Positions 8,314-16,215 of a DNA stretch of 33,942 nt are shown in pieces; the stretch's first letter is position 1, and each line of letters starts with the position of its first letter. Made by a program: the position numbers and the translations under genes. Under the pieces are notes generated by a model, which saw only the letters and a list, made by a program, of their open reading frames with translations, searched no databases and was not told the DNA's origin. The DNA is from Saliphagus infecundisoli (lineage in GTDB: Archaea > Halobacteriota > Halobacteria > Halobacteriales > Natrialbaceae). The stretch covers positions 1-33,942 of the forward strand of contig NZ_JAIWHV010000033.1 in the NCBI RefSeq assembly GCF_020177375.1, read 5' to 3'.

Positions 8314-9214
8314 TTCTCATGATTGGAATTAATTGTTTCACCAATTTCTGTTTGATAAGGAGAAACCCACCGAATATCGCGATAAAACCGGTGGCAGTTG
8401 GGAGATCTACTAGCCGACCGAAAATCACCCAACTCAAGAGCGCCGCAGCAACGGGCTCGAAATAGCCGATGAGATTAATTTCTGCTGGACCATGCTGATC
8501 CAGTAACTGGAAATAAAGGAGAAACGCAACTGCTCCAGAAATAAGACTAAGATGGGCCAGTGAAACGACCGCAGAGGGTGTCCATTGAATCGCTTCCAAA
8601 TGTTCACCTGTTCCGACCCCAACAATATGGAGCAGTCCTGCACCCAGAAGCATCGCCCATGCTTGCATACTCTGAACTGGCATCGTGGTTCGATAAGGAC
8701 GAGTAAGAACGGAGCCTAACGCAAAAGCCGATGCTGCAAGGAATACTAAACCGCTCCCAAGCACACTAGTTGTAATCATAAGCAAATCAGCCGGGCCAGC
8801 TATTAGAGTTACACCAATGAACCCAAGGATCAATCCAACGATACGCCTCACAGTCAAGGATTCATCCAATAGGAGTGTCGCGAACATCATGGTAAGAATA
8901 GGCCCCAAACTGATGATAATTGCTGCCATGGTTCCAGAAATATATTGTTGCCCAATATACAAAAACGCATGATGGCCTCCGATGATGAACGCACCTGCAA
9001 TCAGAATAACGAGCCAATCTTGGTGAGAGCGAGGTCGCCAGTATTCGGTAGTTATCATAGCAAACACAAGGATCGCTGCTCCAGCAACGTAGTATCGGAG
9101 TGCTGCGAATATAATTGGTGGAAAGTAGGGAAGTCCTGCCTCAATTGCAACGAATGAACTCCCCCATAATAAACCCAAAAGGATGAAAGAAAGGCCAGAC
9201 CGAATCCGGTTCAT
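8306..9214 (-). CDS. EamA/DMT-superfamily transporter
   Basis: A 302-residue membrane protein of ten predicted helices arranged as two EamA repeats. Typical motifs are LLGLLWGSSFVAIEAGL at the N-terminus, GTMAAIIISLGPILTMMFA before helix 4, and in the second half HGPAEINLIGYFEPVAAALL with the conserved Pro. Members export or import small metabolites such as amino acids or drugs; the substrate cannot be read from sequence. The DNA is clearly more AT-rich than its neighbours and codon use is relaxed, suggesting separate transfer. Its 5' side ends ~85 bp before the ISH3-type element. Confidence 0.85.
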   Translation of the reverse strand: MNRIRSGLSFILLGLLWGSSFVAIEAGLPYFPPIIFAALRYYVAGAAILVFAMITTEYWRPRSHQDWLVILIAGAFIIGGHHAFLYIGQQYISGTMAAIIISLGPILTMMFATLLLDESLTVRRIVGLILGFIGVTLIAGPADLLMITTSVLGSGLVFLAASAFALGSVLTRPYRTTMPVQSMQAWAMLLGAGLLHIVGVGTGEHLEAIQWTPSAVVSLAHLSLISGAVAFLLYFQLLDQHGPAEINLIGYFEPVAAALLSWVIFGRLVDLPTATGFIAIFGGFLLIKQKLVKQLIPIMRRM

Positions 9215-9363
9215 GAGGGTATTCTTCAGAAATCGCTTATCAATTTACTGGTTTGAACGCTCCTTTTACTATCTCGGCGGTTGGGCAAGACTGGCGTTTC
9301 AGACTCAGTACTTCACGAAGCCGGTTAGTTGAGACGTCTGCTTGCTGACGTTGTGCCTAAGAA

Positions 9364-10760
9364 CCATCGGTGTTCGGTTAAGCACTGGGTGGTCTCGTGA
9401 AGGCTTCAGCCACTCGTTCGCTGAGTAAGAGGCGTGATTTCTCTGGTTGACGAGCGTCACGGAACATCAATTCCGACAGGTTCGGCGGTGGATGTCCGAA
9501 CGACTGGGCCAAATCTTCGAGGATGAGCTGGGCGAGAGACCGCAAGGTCCTCGCCCAGCGTTCCCGCGGAAACACCGTCTCGGGAAACAACTCCTGAAAC
9601 ATGCCAAGCAAGGCTCTGCTGACCACAAGCGTCAGCAGAGCCGCCACAACCAGCAGTTCCACGATCGCTGGATCGCTTGTCTGGAACTTCTCCAGCCCGT
9701 ACACTGATTTCAACTCCCGAAACAGCAACTCCACCTCCCACCGCAACCCATACAACGCTGCAACCTGCCGTGGAGTGAACTCATCGGGCAGATTCGTCAC
9801 GTACAGATGGTAGTCGTCGGTGTCCTCGTTGCGGACACCGACGACGCGGAATTCCATCGTGCCGGTTGATTGGTTCCCAGCGTACGCCCGTCGCTTGAAC
9901 GTGATCTCCACAGTCACGTCCACGATCTCACGTCTGAGATCTCCCAGAACGTCCTGGAGACGGCGGTTTGGCAAGGAAATGGCGCGACCACGCCATTTCC
10001 GCCGCTCTCCGACGATCAATGGATTCGCGTTCGACTTCAACCGCGTCAGAAAGACTCCGCCGTTTTCCTCGATCAACGCGAATCGGCGGAAACTGTAGAA
10101 GCCGAGGTCGAACAGCAACAACCGGCCTCGCAGCCAGCTCCCCGTACGGAGCTGGCTGCTCTCCTGAGTGCGCTCATCGGTGAGCTGGAACTGTTCGAGG
10201 CTCTGTGTAGTGGCGTTATGGACGAGATGAAGCTTTGCGCCGGACTGATCGGAGTGAGTCGCGGGAAACTCGCTGAGGAGCCGATGCAACCGGAAGATGG
10301 TTGCATCGGCGATCAGCACTTCGCGGAACAACTCGAACCGTGGAGCGATCGTGTGAGGAACCGCGACCTCCTCGAGAGCGTGCTCGAGGAGGTCGCTCAA
10401 CAATGTCGCAAGTGCTGGTGTGAAGCGGTCGTAGAAGCTGGAGCGAGCAACAGTCTGGTTGGTCGCTGCGGAGTAGGCTCGCTGAAATCCGGCGATGGTA
10501 CGGGCTTCGCCGTCGACGGCGAAGCCCATGATCAGCGTCCAGACGAGCACCGTGATGTCGATTGTGCGTTTGCGCTGAACGACATCTCGCTCGTGCGCGA
10601 TGTCTTCGATAAGCTCTGCTGGAAAGAGAGAAGTCAACCGCCGTCGAATGAGGTCTGGGGAGAGTTCCGTTAGCACAACCTCTTCCCACGCGGTCTACAA
10701 CGATAACGTCATCAACAGAGCGGAGTCTCTTGGTTTCTCAGCTTAACCGAACACCGATGG
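9364..10760. mobile_element. ISH8-type insertion sequence (IS4 family), intact
   Basis: A 1397-bp element with perfect 20-bp terminal inverted repeats (CCATCGGTGTTCGGTTAAGC at 9364-9383, its complement at 10741-10760). The target sequence CCTAAGAA is duplicated on both sides (9356-9363 and 10761-10768); up to 10 bases (with the following CC) could be counted. It lies four codons into the ISH3-type transposase, so the insertion is later than that element. Ends, duplication and transposase are all intact, so it could be active. Confidence 0.93.
9378..10676 (-). CDS. ISH8-type IS4-family transposase
   Basis: A 432-residue DDE transposase filling the ISH8 element. Catalytic pieces are visible: first Asp in VLIADATIF (residues ~118-126), second in LLLFDLGFYSF (~186-196), and the IS4 signature with the Glu in LRWEVELLFRELKSVYGLEK (~305-324). 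The C-terminal ~90 residues form the usual helical tail. No frameshift. The coding sequence holds eight perfect inverted repeats with stems of 10-14 bp (9527-9559, 9612-9642, 9813-9845, 9975-10000, 10130-10159, 10279-10309, 10363-10396, 10502-10527), far beyond chance. The second ISH8 copy at 16442 is only moderately similar in protein sequence. Confidence 0.93.
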   Translation of the reverse strand: MLTELSPDLIRRRLTSLFPAELIEDIAHERDVVQRKRTIDITVLVWTLIMGFAVDGEARTIAGFQRAYSAATNQTVARSSFYDRFTPALATLLSDLLEHALEEVAVPHTIAPRFELFREVLIADATIFRLHRLLSEFPATHSDQSGAKLHLVHNATTQSLEQFQLTDERTQESSQLRTGSWLRGRLLLFDLGFYSFRRFALIEENGGVFLTRLKSNANPLIVGERRKWRGRAISLPNRRLQDVLGDLRREIVDVTVEITFKRRAYAGNQSTGTMEFRVVGVRNEDTDDYHLYVTNLPDEFTPRQVAALYGLRWEVELLFRELKSVYGLEKFQTSDPAIVELLVVAALLTLVVSRALLGMFQELFPETVFPRERWARTLRSLAQLILEDLAQSFGHPPPNLSELMFRDARQPEKSRLLLSERVAEAFTRPPSA

Positions 10761-11580
10761 CCTAAGAACCCACAGCAAGCAGACGGTGAAATCCACGAGG
10801 ACCAGCTTCTTAACTTTCTCGTCAACGTTCTCGCCGGCGCGTTCTCGCTCGAACTCGGCGAGAACGCTGAGATTGATTCTGAAGAGATCTTCGAGGTCCT
10901 CGTCGGCGCGACCGCCGACGGGACCTCGATCTCCTCACTCTGCAAGAAGACCGACGGGTCACCCTCCGGTAACGACGTCCTCCACCATCTACGCACCAAG
11001 TTCGACCTCGAAACCGTCGAATCGACAGGCAACACGCCCCTTCAACAGGATGTCCTCGAGACGCTTCCCGAGCAGGTGGAGGTCGTCGCTGACCTCCACC
11101 TGCGGCCCTACTACGGTGATGAAGACGAAACGGACGGTCTGTATCACTCCGAGGCCAAGCGTGGAACGACTGCATTCCACGCCTATGCTATACCCTCTAT
11201 GCACGCGTGAACAACAAACGCTACACGCTGGCGGTGCGCCGTCTCACCGACGGCGATACCGCCAGCGACGTTCTCGCGGAGTTCCTTGGACTGCTCAACA
11301 GCTTCGAGTTCGACGTCAAAGCGGTCTATCTCGACAGCGGCTTCTACGACGGCAAGTGTCTCACGTTGCTTCAAGCGCACAATTTCGCGTACATCGTCCC
11401 GATCATCAAATGGGGCAGCAAGATCGAGGCCGAACTCAACCAAGGGTGGAGTCGTGAGATCTCTCACGATCTCACGACGTCCTATGGAGACCACGAGTGG
11501 ACTGTCGAATTCCCCGTGATGATCGATTGTACGTACAAGAACGGACGATACGATGAGAACGGGGTGGCGCGTCACGGCTA

Positions 11581-11687
11581 GAGTGCTCTGCGCAACGTTT
11601 GAACATCCAGTCACGGAGACCGGGGCCCAAGGGATGACGAGAGGGAGTTTGCACATCTGGAACGCTCAAAGGTTACGCCAACCACTC
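11581..11687. mobile_element. 107-bp MITE-like insert in the ISH3 transposase
   Basis: Non-coding 107 bp that split the ISH3 transposase codon run His-Gly-Tyr-Ala, so its borders can be set precisely. It starts GAGTG and ends CACTC. Its ~30-bp ends are imperfect inverted repeats (about three quarters match, including GCG-AAC, TTTGA and TCCAG blocks). Only a single A may be duplicated at the target. No similar copy was seen elsewhere in the window. Confidence 0.6.
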
Positions 11688-12228
11688 ACGCCGTCGACGC
11701 GCCGTTTGTCGACGAACCACGACAGGCTCGATCCCATTACAGCAAACGGTTCGGGATCGAAGCGAGCTATCGGCTTTCGGAGTCAACGCTGATCTCGACA
11801 ACGACGAAAGATCCGATGAGACGGCTGTTGTTCGTCGTGGTCAGCCTGCTGATCCAAAACGTCTGGCGGTTCCTCCCTGGGAGTACGTGGCGACGCCCCG
11901 CCGTGGCGGGCGTCGCCTCTGGTGGTGGCCCTTTGAGGAGTTCGTCGATATGGTAATTCGGGCGGCGTGGACGGCCCTCGCAGCGCGTCGGGCCGTCCCC
12001 GCAAACCGCCCACCGGATGACCGATTCCACCGATAACTGGTGACCGAGCCCGCCCTGCCGATCAGTGACAACACCGTCGCGTCGGCGGCTGACCGCCGCC
12101 GACTGCGACGCTTCCTCGTCTCCTGACGCCGAGATGGATCGCTGGAGCACATGTCCAGCTCAGATTCGTCGGTAACTCACGCTTCAGCGGCAGTGAGCTG
12201 AGGACGCTTTGTGAGGTACTGAGACTGA

Positions 12229-12550
12229 TTCACGAACCTCGTCGTAAGGGCTAGTGACCCGAACAGGAGGTAGGTGCGGGTTTTTCAGGCCATGCATTCT
12301 GGGAACACCCTACTCGTTACGGGGCGTTAGCAGTCTTGTTCACCGCTGAAAACGAGAGGCCGCGACGACTTCGAACCAATCCATGCTACTCATCCATTAA
12401 AGAGATGGGACTATCATATTCTTTACTTGTTCTAATTCACAAGCAGTGAAATAACGGGTAGACAGTGTAAAGGTACGAGATAAAGAAGCTCGCTCTTGTG
12501 ACGGAGATTGTTGACGGCAAGAGTTGTGACTGAAAGTCGAAGAGGGCAAG
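12229..12550. other. Non-coding stretch between ISH3-type element and IS1595 gene
   Basis: About 320 bp without a supported gene. It turns AT-rich in its second half. No inverted repeat pair that would mark the left end of the IS1595 element could be established by eye, although GTTGACGG near 12510 and the region after the transposase stop share a weak TTGTTGA match. Confidence 0.5.
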
Positions 12551-12570
12551 GGCACCGCGCCAGCGGTGCC
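12551..12570 (+). promoter_or_regulatory. Hairpin over the transposase start region
   Basis: A perfect 8-bp stem with 4-nt loop (GGCACCGC, GCCA, GCGGTGCC) ending 4 nt before ATG 12575 and covering the alternative GTG start at 12566. In the mRNA it would mask the start region from ribosomes loading upstream. This is a common way for ISs to prevent expression from outside promoters, so the role is an inference from position. Confidence 0.6.
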
Positions 12571-12574
12571 CGAT

Positions 12575-13459
12575 ATGTTCCCAATAAGCCGGTTCGTGTC
12601 GGAATCGGCTGCAGCGGACCTGCTCCAACAGGTTCGCTGGCGTGATGGCGTCGAATGCCCCCGCTGCCGTTCTGACCGCCAGGTCAGAAACGGCAGCTAC
12701 CGGGTGTATCAGCGGTATCTGTGTAAGAATTGCGGTCGAACGTTTAACGACAAGACTGGGACGATCTTCGCCCACTCGAAGCTCACGCTCACAGAGTGGT
12801 ACTTCACGATCTACGTGTTCTTACGGTTCAACACGAGTATTCGCCAGATCGAAGCTGAACTTGATTTGTCGTACAGGACGGTGAGACGGCGTGTCGAGCG
12901 CTTCGCCAGAGCGCTCGACGCGCCTTCGATCAAACTGTCCGGACCAGTCGAAATCGACGAAGTATACGTGTCTGCCGGCCTCAAGGGTCGCGAGCGCGAC
13001 CAGGAGTCGCGCTCGCGTGGCCTGTCCACACGCGGACGAGGATCGTACGACGGCGACAAGCCACCGGTGTTCACGTTGGTCGATCGTGGCTCGGACGATC
13101 GACACATCGTTCCAGCGAAATCCGCCGACGAATCGACTGTGCGACTCCTGCTTACCGACCATAACCAGGAGTCGCTGACCGTATATACCGACGGATTTCG
13201 GGCGTACGACCCGCTAGAGGACGACGACAACTTCGACCGCGAGTACGTCGTCCATAGTGACGGTGAGTACGCTGATGGCGAGGTACACGTCAACGGCTGC
13301 GAGAGCCACGCGTCGCTGACGCGACGGTGGCTCTCGCCCCACCGAGGTATCTCGAAAGACAAGCTAACACCCTATCTCAGAGCCTTTCAACTTCGTCGTG
13401 AACTCTATAGAAAACCAGGTGACGAAGCACTCAAGCATGCTCTTGACGCTGCGCTCTGA
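12575..13459 (+). CDS. IS1595-family transposase
   Basis: A 294-residue, apparently intact transposase of the IS1595/ISXO2 group. The N-terminal zinc ribbon is CPRCRSDRQV ... YLCKNC, then a helix-turn-helix with the IEAELDLSYRTVRRRVERF segment. The catalytic core has Asp in GPVEIDEVYVSAG, Asp in LTVYTDGFRAYD and the final NGCESHASLTRRWLSPHRG block, followed by FQLRRELYRK. I chose ATG 12575; GTG 12566 would add three residues inside the hairpin. Further perfect stems lie inside the gene (12663-12697 with one bulge, 12893-12919, 12989-13017, 13079-13103, 13141-13175, 13299-13337). Clear terminal repeats of the element were not found. Confidence 0.9.
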   Translation: MFPISRFVSESAAADLLQQVRWRDGVECPRCRSDRQVRNGSYRVYQRYLCKNCGRTFNDKTGTIFAHSKLTLTEWYFTIYVFLRFNTSIRQIEAELDLSYRTVRRRVERFARALDAPSIKLSGPVEIDEVYVSAGLKGRERDQESRSRGLSTRGRGSYDGDKPPVFTLVDRGSDDRHIVPAKSADESTVRLLLTDHNQESLTVYTDGFRAYDPLEDDDNFDREYVVHSDGEYADGEVHVNGCESHASLTRRWLSPHRGISKDKLTPYLRAFQLRRELYRKPGDEALKHALDAAL

Positions 13460-13500
13460 AAATCAACAACGTGCTTCCCATGAGCGAAGAAGCTAGTGAG

Positions 13501-14307
13501 TTACATCGTTTCTGGAAGCGGCTCAGCCTCCCGCCAATACCTCGTGAATTCGTCTTTCAACTCTTCAATAAGAATGTTTTCGTTTATATGAATCGTTCCG
13601 AGGGGCCGTGACCGCGCAAATGGATCAGTTACGTACAGGTACAGGTCACGCTGATCGATCAGATCAAAGTTTGCTGTGACAGCTGAATGGATCCGCGTTT
13701 CGACCGGGGTCGTTTGATCAGTGTCACGTAATAATTCCAGTAGTTGCTCTCCCTCGCCGGACAATCCCTCGGACAGGAGAATCTGAACGTCAATCGAGCC
13801 ATTCTCTAATGAATCCAACCAGCTTTGGAGGGGCTCTGTAACGTTTAGAAATTGGTGGGCTAATACCGAATCACCGACAATCAATACTTCATCAGTGGCA
13901 TCCGAAAAACGCTCGATTTGAGCGTGGACGAACTCAATTTCGGTGTCATGCGATCTAGTTTCCCAAAACCGTCCATCGGTCGGTGGCTGATTGCCAAGTT
14001 GTGAATGAAGTTCCGCTGCGACGTTCTCGTAACGAGTTCGTTCGATCTCGAGGTCTCGTTTTCGGTTACGTAGTAGACGATCGATCGCCATCTCGGAGTC
14101 GATTGGTGAGTAGACTCGCGGATGGCTTTCCGGATTGCAGTGGACGAAATCGCGCGACTCGAGTCCATTTAGCACATCATAGATCCGTCCCATCGGGACG
14201 CCGCTTTCATTAGATAATTCCTCGGCAGTAGCTGTTCTCACGTTAAGCAGTGCTCTATAGACCCTTTCCTCGTAGCTTGATAACCCGAGATCCCGAAGCG
14301 ATACCAT
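13501..14307 (-). CDS. TrmB-family transcriptional regulator
   Basis: A 268-residue regulator. The N-terminal winged helix (MVSLRDLGLSSYEERVYRAL, then EELSNESGVPMGRIYDVLNG) is the TrmB DNA-binding domain. A coiled-coil-like linker (residues ~75-105) leads to a C-terminal effector domain containing EVLIVGDSVLAHQFL and LYLYVTDPFARSRPLGTIH, as in haloarchaeal TrmB-like proteins of the PLD-like fold. The longer frame to 14550 is rejected: Met 14307 starts exactly at the conserved N-terminus. It is divergent from the export-protein gene at 14500 with a shared 192-bp promoter region, so control of that gene is plausible. Ligand unknown. Confidence 0.85.
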   Translation of the reverse strand: MVSLRDLGLSSYEERVYRALLNVRTATAEELSNESGVPMGRIYDVLNGLESRDFVHCNPESHPRVYSPIDSEMAIDRLLRNRKRDLEIERTRYENVAAELHSQLGNQPPTDGRFWETRSHDTEIEFVHAQIERFSDATDEVLIVGDSVLAHQFLNVTEPLQSWLDSLENGSIDVQILLSEGLSGEGEQLLELLRDTDQTTPVETRIHSAVTANFDLIDQRDLYLYVTDPFARSRPLGTIHINENILIEELKDEFTRYWREAEPLPETM

Positions 14308-14499
14308 ACTGAGCAGAGGTGGGTGAGCTAAATAAATGATGGTATTGTTTCTCCCCCACCTTGGGCTATCATAGTAGATCTCAGTTCCCTGGGCCCGATC
14401 GGCACTAACCACAAATAGAAATAGTAAATAAATATTTAGGAAGTGTCCTAGTATTTGGGTGGTGATATATGTGGTGAAAGCGTATCGGTAGATGCACTT
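14308..14499. promoter_or_regulatory. Divergent promoter region, TrmB regulator / export protein
   Basis: A 192-bp intergenic region. An AT-rich block near 14414-14440 (AATAGTAAATAAATATTTAG) is the best TATA-box candidate. TATCATAGTAGAT near 14370 is a candidate for the regulator's own promoter on the minus strand. No clean operator palindrome was identified. Confidence 0.4.
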
Positions 14500-15123
14500 A
14501 TGAACCGAGAACAGCTCACTGACCTCTGGCGTCGATTCGTCCCAGTACACCCGTTACCCTGGGGGCTCGCGATTGGAATTGGTTTGCTGATTACTCTTGC
14601 TGTTGCTGCAAGCACTGATTTGCTCACTCTCCCTACGCTCGAATCCGAGAATGTAAGCGAGTTCATTCGCCAAGCCGACGGGAACGTGCAGTACATCATG
14701 ATTTTCGTAATGGCAGCAGTACCCGTACTCGAAATTCTCATTGTGATTCCCATCGGGATCGGGCTTGGGTTGAATCCTTTTGCAGTAGCTGCATTCGCCT
14801 TTCTTGGGAATGTGCTCCCAATTTACGGAATTATTGTTCTCTACGAACGGCTGAAGACGTGGTGGGAGGACTGGACTGGCTCGCGCTCTGATCCATCAAA
14901 GCAGAAAAAACGAGCACTGGTGTTGTGGAACCGCTATGGTCTTCCTGGTCTTGCGCTCGTCTCGCCAGTCGCGACCGGCGTCCATTTGGCTGCGGCTCTC
15001 GCCCTTACTGTTGGATCGAGGAAACGCTCCGTCGCAGTGTGGATGACTGGTGCTATCGCTCTGTGGACGATTCTGCTCACAGCGGGTACATACTACGGAA
15101 TTGGGTATATTACGGGACTATGA
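14500..15123 (+). CDS. Small multidrug export protein family (PF06695-like)
   Basis: A 207-residue membrane protein with about five helices. The pattern VLEILIVIPIGIGLGLNPF ... FLGNVLPIYGIIVLYERLK ... WNRYGLPGLALVSPVATGVH ... SRKRSVAVWMTGAIALWT fits the COG2426/PF06695 small multi-drug export family, named after weak phenotypic data; the true substrate is unknown. ATG 14500 is preferred to upstream frame extension at 14455 because membrane topology starts after a charged MNREQLTDLWRRF segment. The TrmB regulator divergent to it is the likely controller. Confidence 0.75.
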   Translation: MNREQLTDLWRRFVPVHPLPWGLAIGIGLLITLAVAASTDLLTLPTLESENVSEFIRQADGNVQYIMIFVMAAVPVLEILIVIPIGIGLGLNPFAVAAFAFLGNVLPIYGIIVLYERLKTWWEDWTGSRSDPSKQKKRALVLWNRYGLPGLALVSPVATGVHLAAALALTVGSRKRSVAVWMTGAIALWTILLTAGTYYGIGYITGL

Positions 15124-15189
15124 GAAGATCCAGAACGCAGGTCAGTTAGTTGATCCACCGCGTAACATATGCACTCCGATGTAACGATC

Positions 15190-15334
15190 GGATTTCTCGC
15201 AGTAAGCCCACCTCAGTGGCCCGGCGCGACGCCGCTGCTCGCGATCGGCAGAGAACATGACAGGCAGCGATAGCCCCCATCTCCTGCAGGGCACAGTCCG
15301 CCTCCCCCACCAGTGGCCCCGGGAAGGACTGTGC
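15190..15334 (-). ncRNA. Structured RNA candidate A
   Basis: Transcribed from the minus strand. The 5' stem is 9 bp, GCACAGTCC pairing with GGACTGTGC (15326-15334 with 15291-15299, 26-nt loop), followed at once by CCTGCAGG. Downstream it shares the 16-nt block GATCGCGAGCAGCGGC (complement at 15231-15246) with candidate B, then CGTCGC and a CCAC-TGAG-GTGG hairpin. It also shares 16 identical bases with B in the promoter. No frame longer than a few dozen codons fits this strand. Exact ends are unknown; the 3' end is set near the last conserved block. Confidence 0.6.
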
Positions 15335-15354
15335 GCATGTGTGTCAACGCCGAA

Positions 15355-15362
15355 GGTTATAG
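15355..15362 (-). promoter_or_regulatory. TATA-like box of RNA candidate A
   Basis: CTATAACC on the minus strand, 28 nt before the first base of the stem. Sixteen bases including it (CGCCACGACTATAACC) are identical to the region upstream of candidate B at 18415-18430. The spacing suits an archaeal TATA box with transcription starting at or just before the stem. Confidence 0.55.
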
Positions 15363-15510
15363 TCGTGGCGGTAATTCGAAATGACTCACTCACGAGTAGA
15401 ACGGGCAACTCCATAAGTGAAAAGCCTGTTCTCGGGACGCTAACCATAGGTAGAGCCGATAATGTTGGTGTCCTCGAGACACGAATCGGCGTGTCTGCTG
15501 AGGGAGTATC

Positions 15511-15621
15511 CTAGTCGAGATCTGGATGGCACTTTTCACAGAGCCACTGGGTGTCTTCTCCCGCCTGCCTTTTTCAAACGCGTTCAACTTGGGTCCCGCA
15601 CTGATCACAACGTGCTGCCAT
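15511..15621 (-). pseudogene. Small zinc-finger protein gene with internal TGA
   Basis: A 37-codon frame reading MAARCDQCGTQVERV, TGA, KRQAGEDTQWLCEKCHPDLD, stop. The two CxxC pairs (CDQC and CEKC) form a typical haloarchaeal mini zinc finger. A CGA (Arg) to TGA change would explain the stop, since the frame on both sides is otherwise coherent. Haloarchaea are not known to read UGA as selenocysteine, so it is likely a dead gene. It is too short for standard gene calling. Confidence 0.55.
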
Positions 15622-15903
15622 AGGTCACTCGTGATCTCAGGTGAATATCACTCCACCGCCCTACGGAGTGGTTTTCGCTTCTTGTCGGCTCTCTGTCTAC
15701 AGTGGTCGAAACGTCGAGTGAAGTGGTTGAGTCCCTACGGTGTCAGTCGATCTCGTGAAAAGTACAGTGCTGCTTTATCCTAACTGAACTTTGCGACGCG
15801 ACCCACTCCTCTGCGAAACGGGTGGTGACGTTCATACCAATCGCCACTATCCCGCTTCAACTCCTTTGATCTACTGCCGTACCTCGACACCGCTTAGTGA
15901 TTC
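15622..15903. other. Non-coding stretch
   Basis: About 280 bp with no supported gene. At 15788-15803 is ACTTTGCGACGCGACC, the complement of the GGTCGCGTCGCAAAGT motif that begins the long inverted repeat at 5278. CCACCGCCCTACGGAGTGG (15656-15674) could form a short hairpin. Confidence 0.4.
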
Positions 15904-15985
15904 ATAGGGTCGGTTACAACGATTTACCGTTCGGTCGCGTCACCGTGTTGCGATCGACGGTGTAATGACTTGTGACCGACCCTAT
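15904..15985. mobile_element. 82-bp MITE, second copy
   Basis: Same length and design as the MITE at 7964-8045. Ends are ATAGGGTCGGTTACAA and, complemented on the right, ATAGGGTCGGTCACAA (15 of 16 match). Internal ATTTACCG, TTGCGATCG and TAATGAC blocks are conserved between copies while other positions differ. As in the first copy, TCA flanks TAGGG on the left and CCCTA on the right. Non-coding. Confidence 0.75.
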
Positions 15986-16016
15986 CAATGGACCCGATTT
16001 CCCGGCCGGAATGGGT

Positions 16017-16154
16017 TTAGTCGTCGTCGCTACGGCGGGTACCGACGCGTCGTGCAATATCGCTCCAGAATTCTGTCCACCATTGTGGGCCAGAACGCAG
16101 TCGCGATCCTTCGATTTGTTCTCGTTCAGTGTCTTGATCAGTGTGAGTTGCCAT
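16017..16154 (-). CDS. Small hypothetical protein, 45 aa
   Basis: A 45-codon frame (MATHTDQDTEREQIEGSRLR ... WWTEFWSDIARRVGTRR, acidic end SDDD). It lies 61 bp after the 71-aa membrane protein gene on the same strand and could be its distal partner. Charged, with one Trp-rich amphipathic helix and no family I recognise. The longer frame to 16268 is less likely. Weakly supported: no ribosome site is evident. Confidence 0.35.
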   Translation of the reverse strand: MATHTDQDTEREQIEGSRLRSGPQWWTEFWSDIARRVGTRRSDDD

Positions 16155-16215
16155 TGTAGGGCTCTCGATTGGTAGCTGCCAGTTAGTGACCTGGCGGTAT
16201 AAGTACCGGGTCGGT

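Larger units (their letters stand above)
9353..12036 (+). pseudogene. ISH3-family transposase, disrupted
   Basis: Joining 9353-9363 to 10769 restores a start: GTG then PKNPQQADGEIHEDQLLNFL, the typical N-terminus of ISH3-group transposases. Reading continues through LHLRPYYGDEDETDGLYHSE and GTTAFHAYA. A 2-bp gain near 11180 shifts the frame, and it resumes at NKRYTLAVRRLTDGDTASDV and YIVPIIKWGSKIEAELNQGW. At GVARHG a 107-bp insert intervenes. It resumes at ARSHYSKRFGIEASYRLSE, shifts again near 11875, and ends WTALAARRAVPANRPPDDRF at TAA 12034. Apart from the ISH8 and the insert, at least two small indels have killed it. Hairpins inside the coding sequence survive (10826-10866, 11072-11103, 11226-11267, 11451-11478). 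Confidence 0.85.
9299..12228 (+). mobile_element. ISH3-type insertion sequence, broken, with nested ISH8
   Basis: Outer element bounded by 23-bp imperfect inverted repeats (9299-9321, starting TCAGACTCAGTA, and 12206-12228; 20 of 23 match). Removing the nested ISH8 with its 8-bp duplication leaves ~1.5 kb, close to the size of ISH3-family ISs plus the small insert at 11581-11687. No flanking target duplication is visible. The element is inactive: its transposase is interrupted by ISH8, two frameshifts and the small insert. Confidence 0.75.

Noticed and set aside
9870-10673. Long plus-strand frame opposite the first ISH8 transposase
   Set aside because: Shadow of the transposase codons; the catalytic motifs are on the minus strand.
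10786-11457. Plus-strand Ser/Arg-rich frame in the ISH3 relic
   Set aside because: Out of frame with the recognisable transposase; low-complexity shadow.
15511-15621. Selenocysteine or recoded TGA in the mini zinc finger
   Set aside because: Haloarchaea are not known to insert selenocysteine, and the residue lies between zinc pairs, not at a catalytic site; mutation is simpler.
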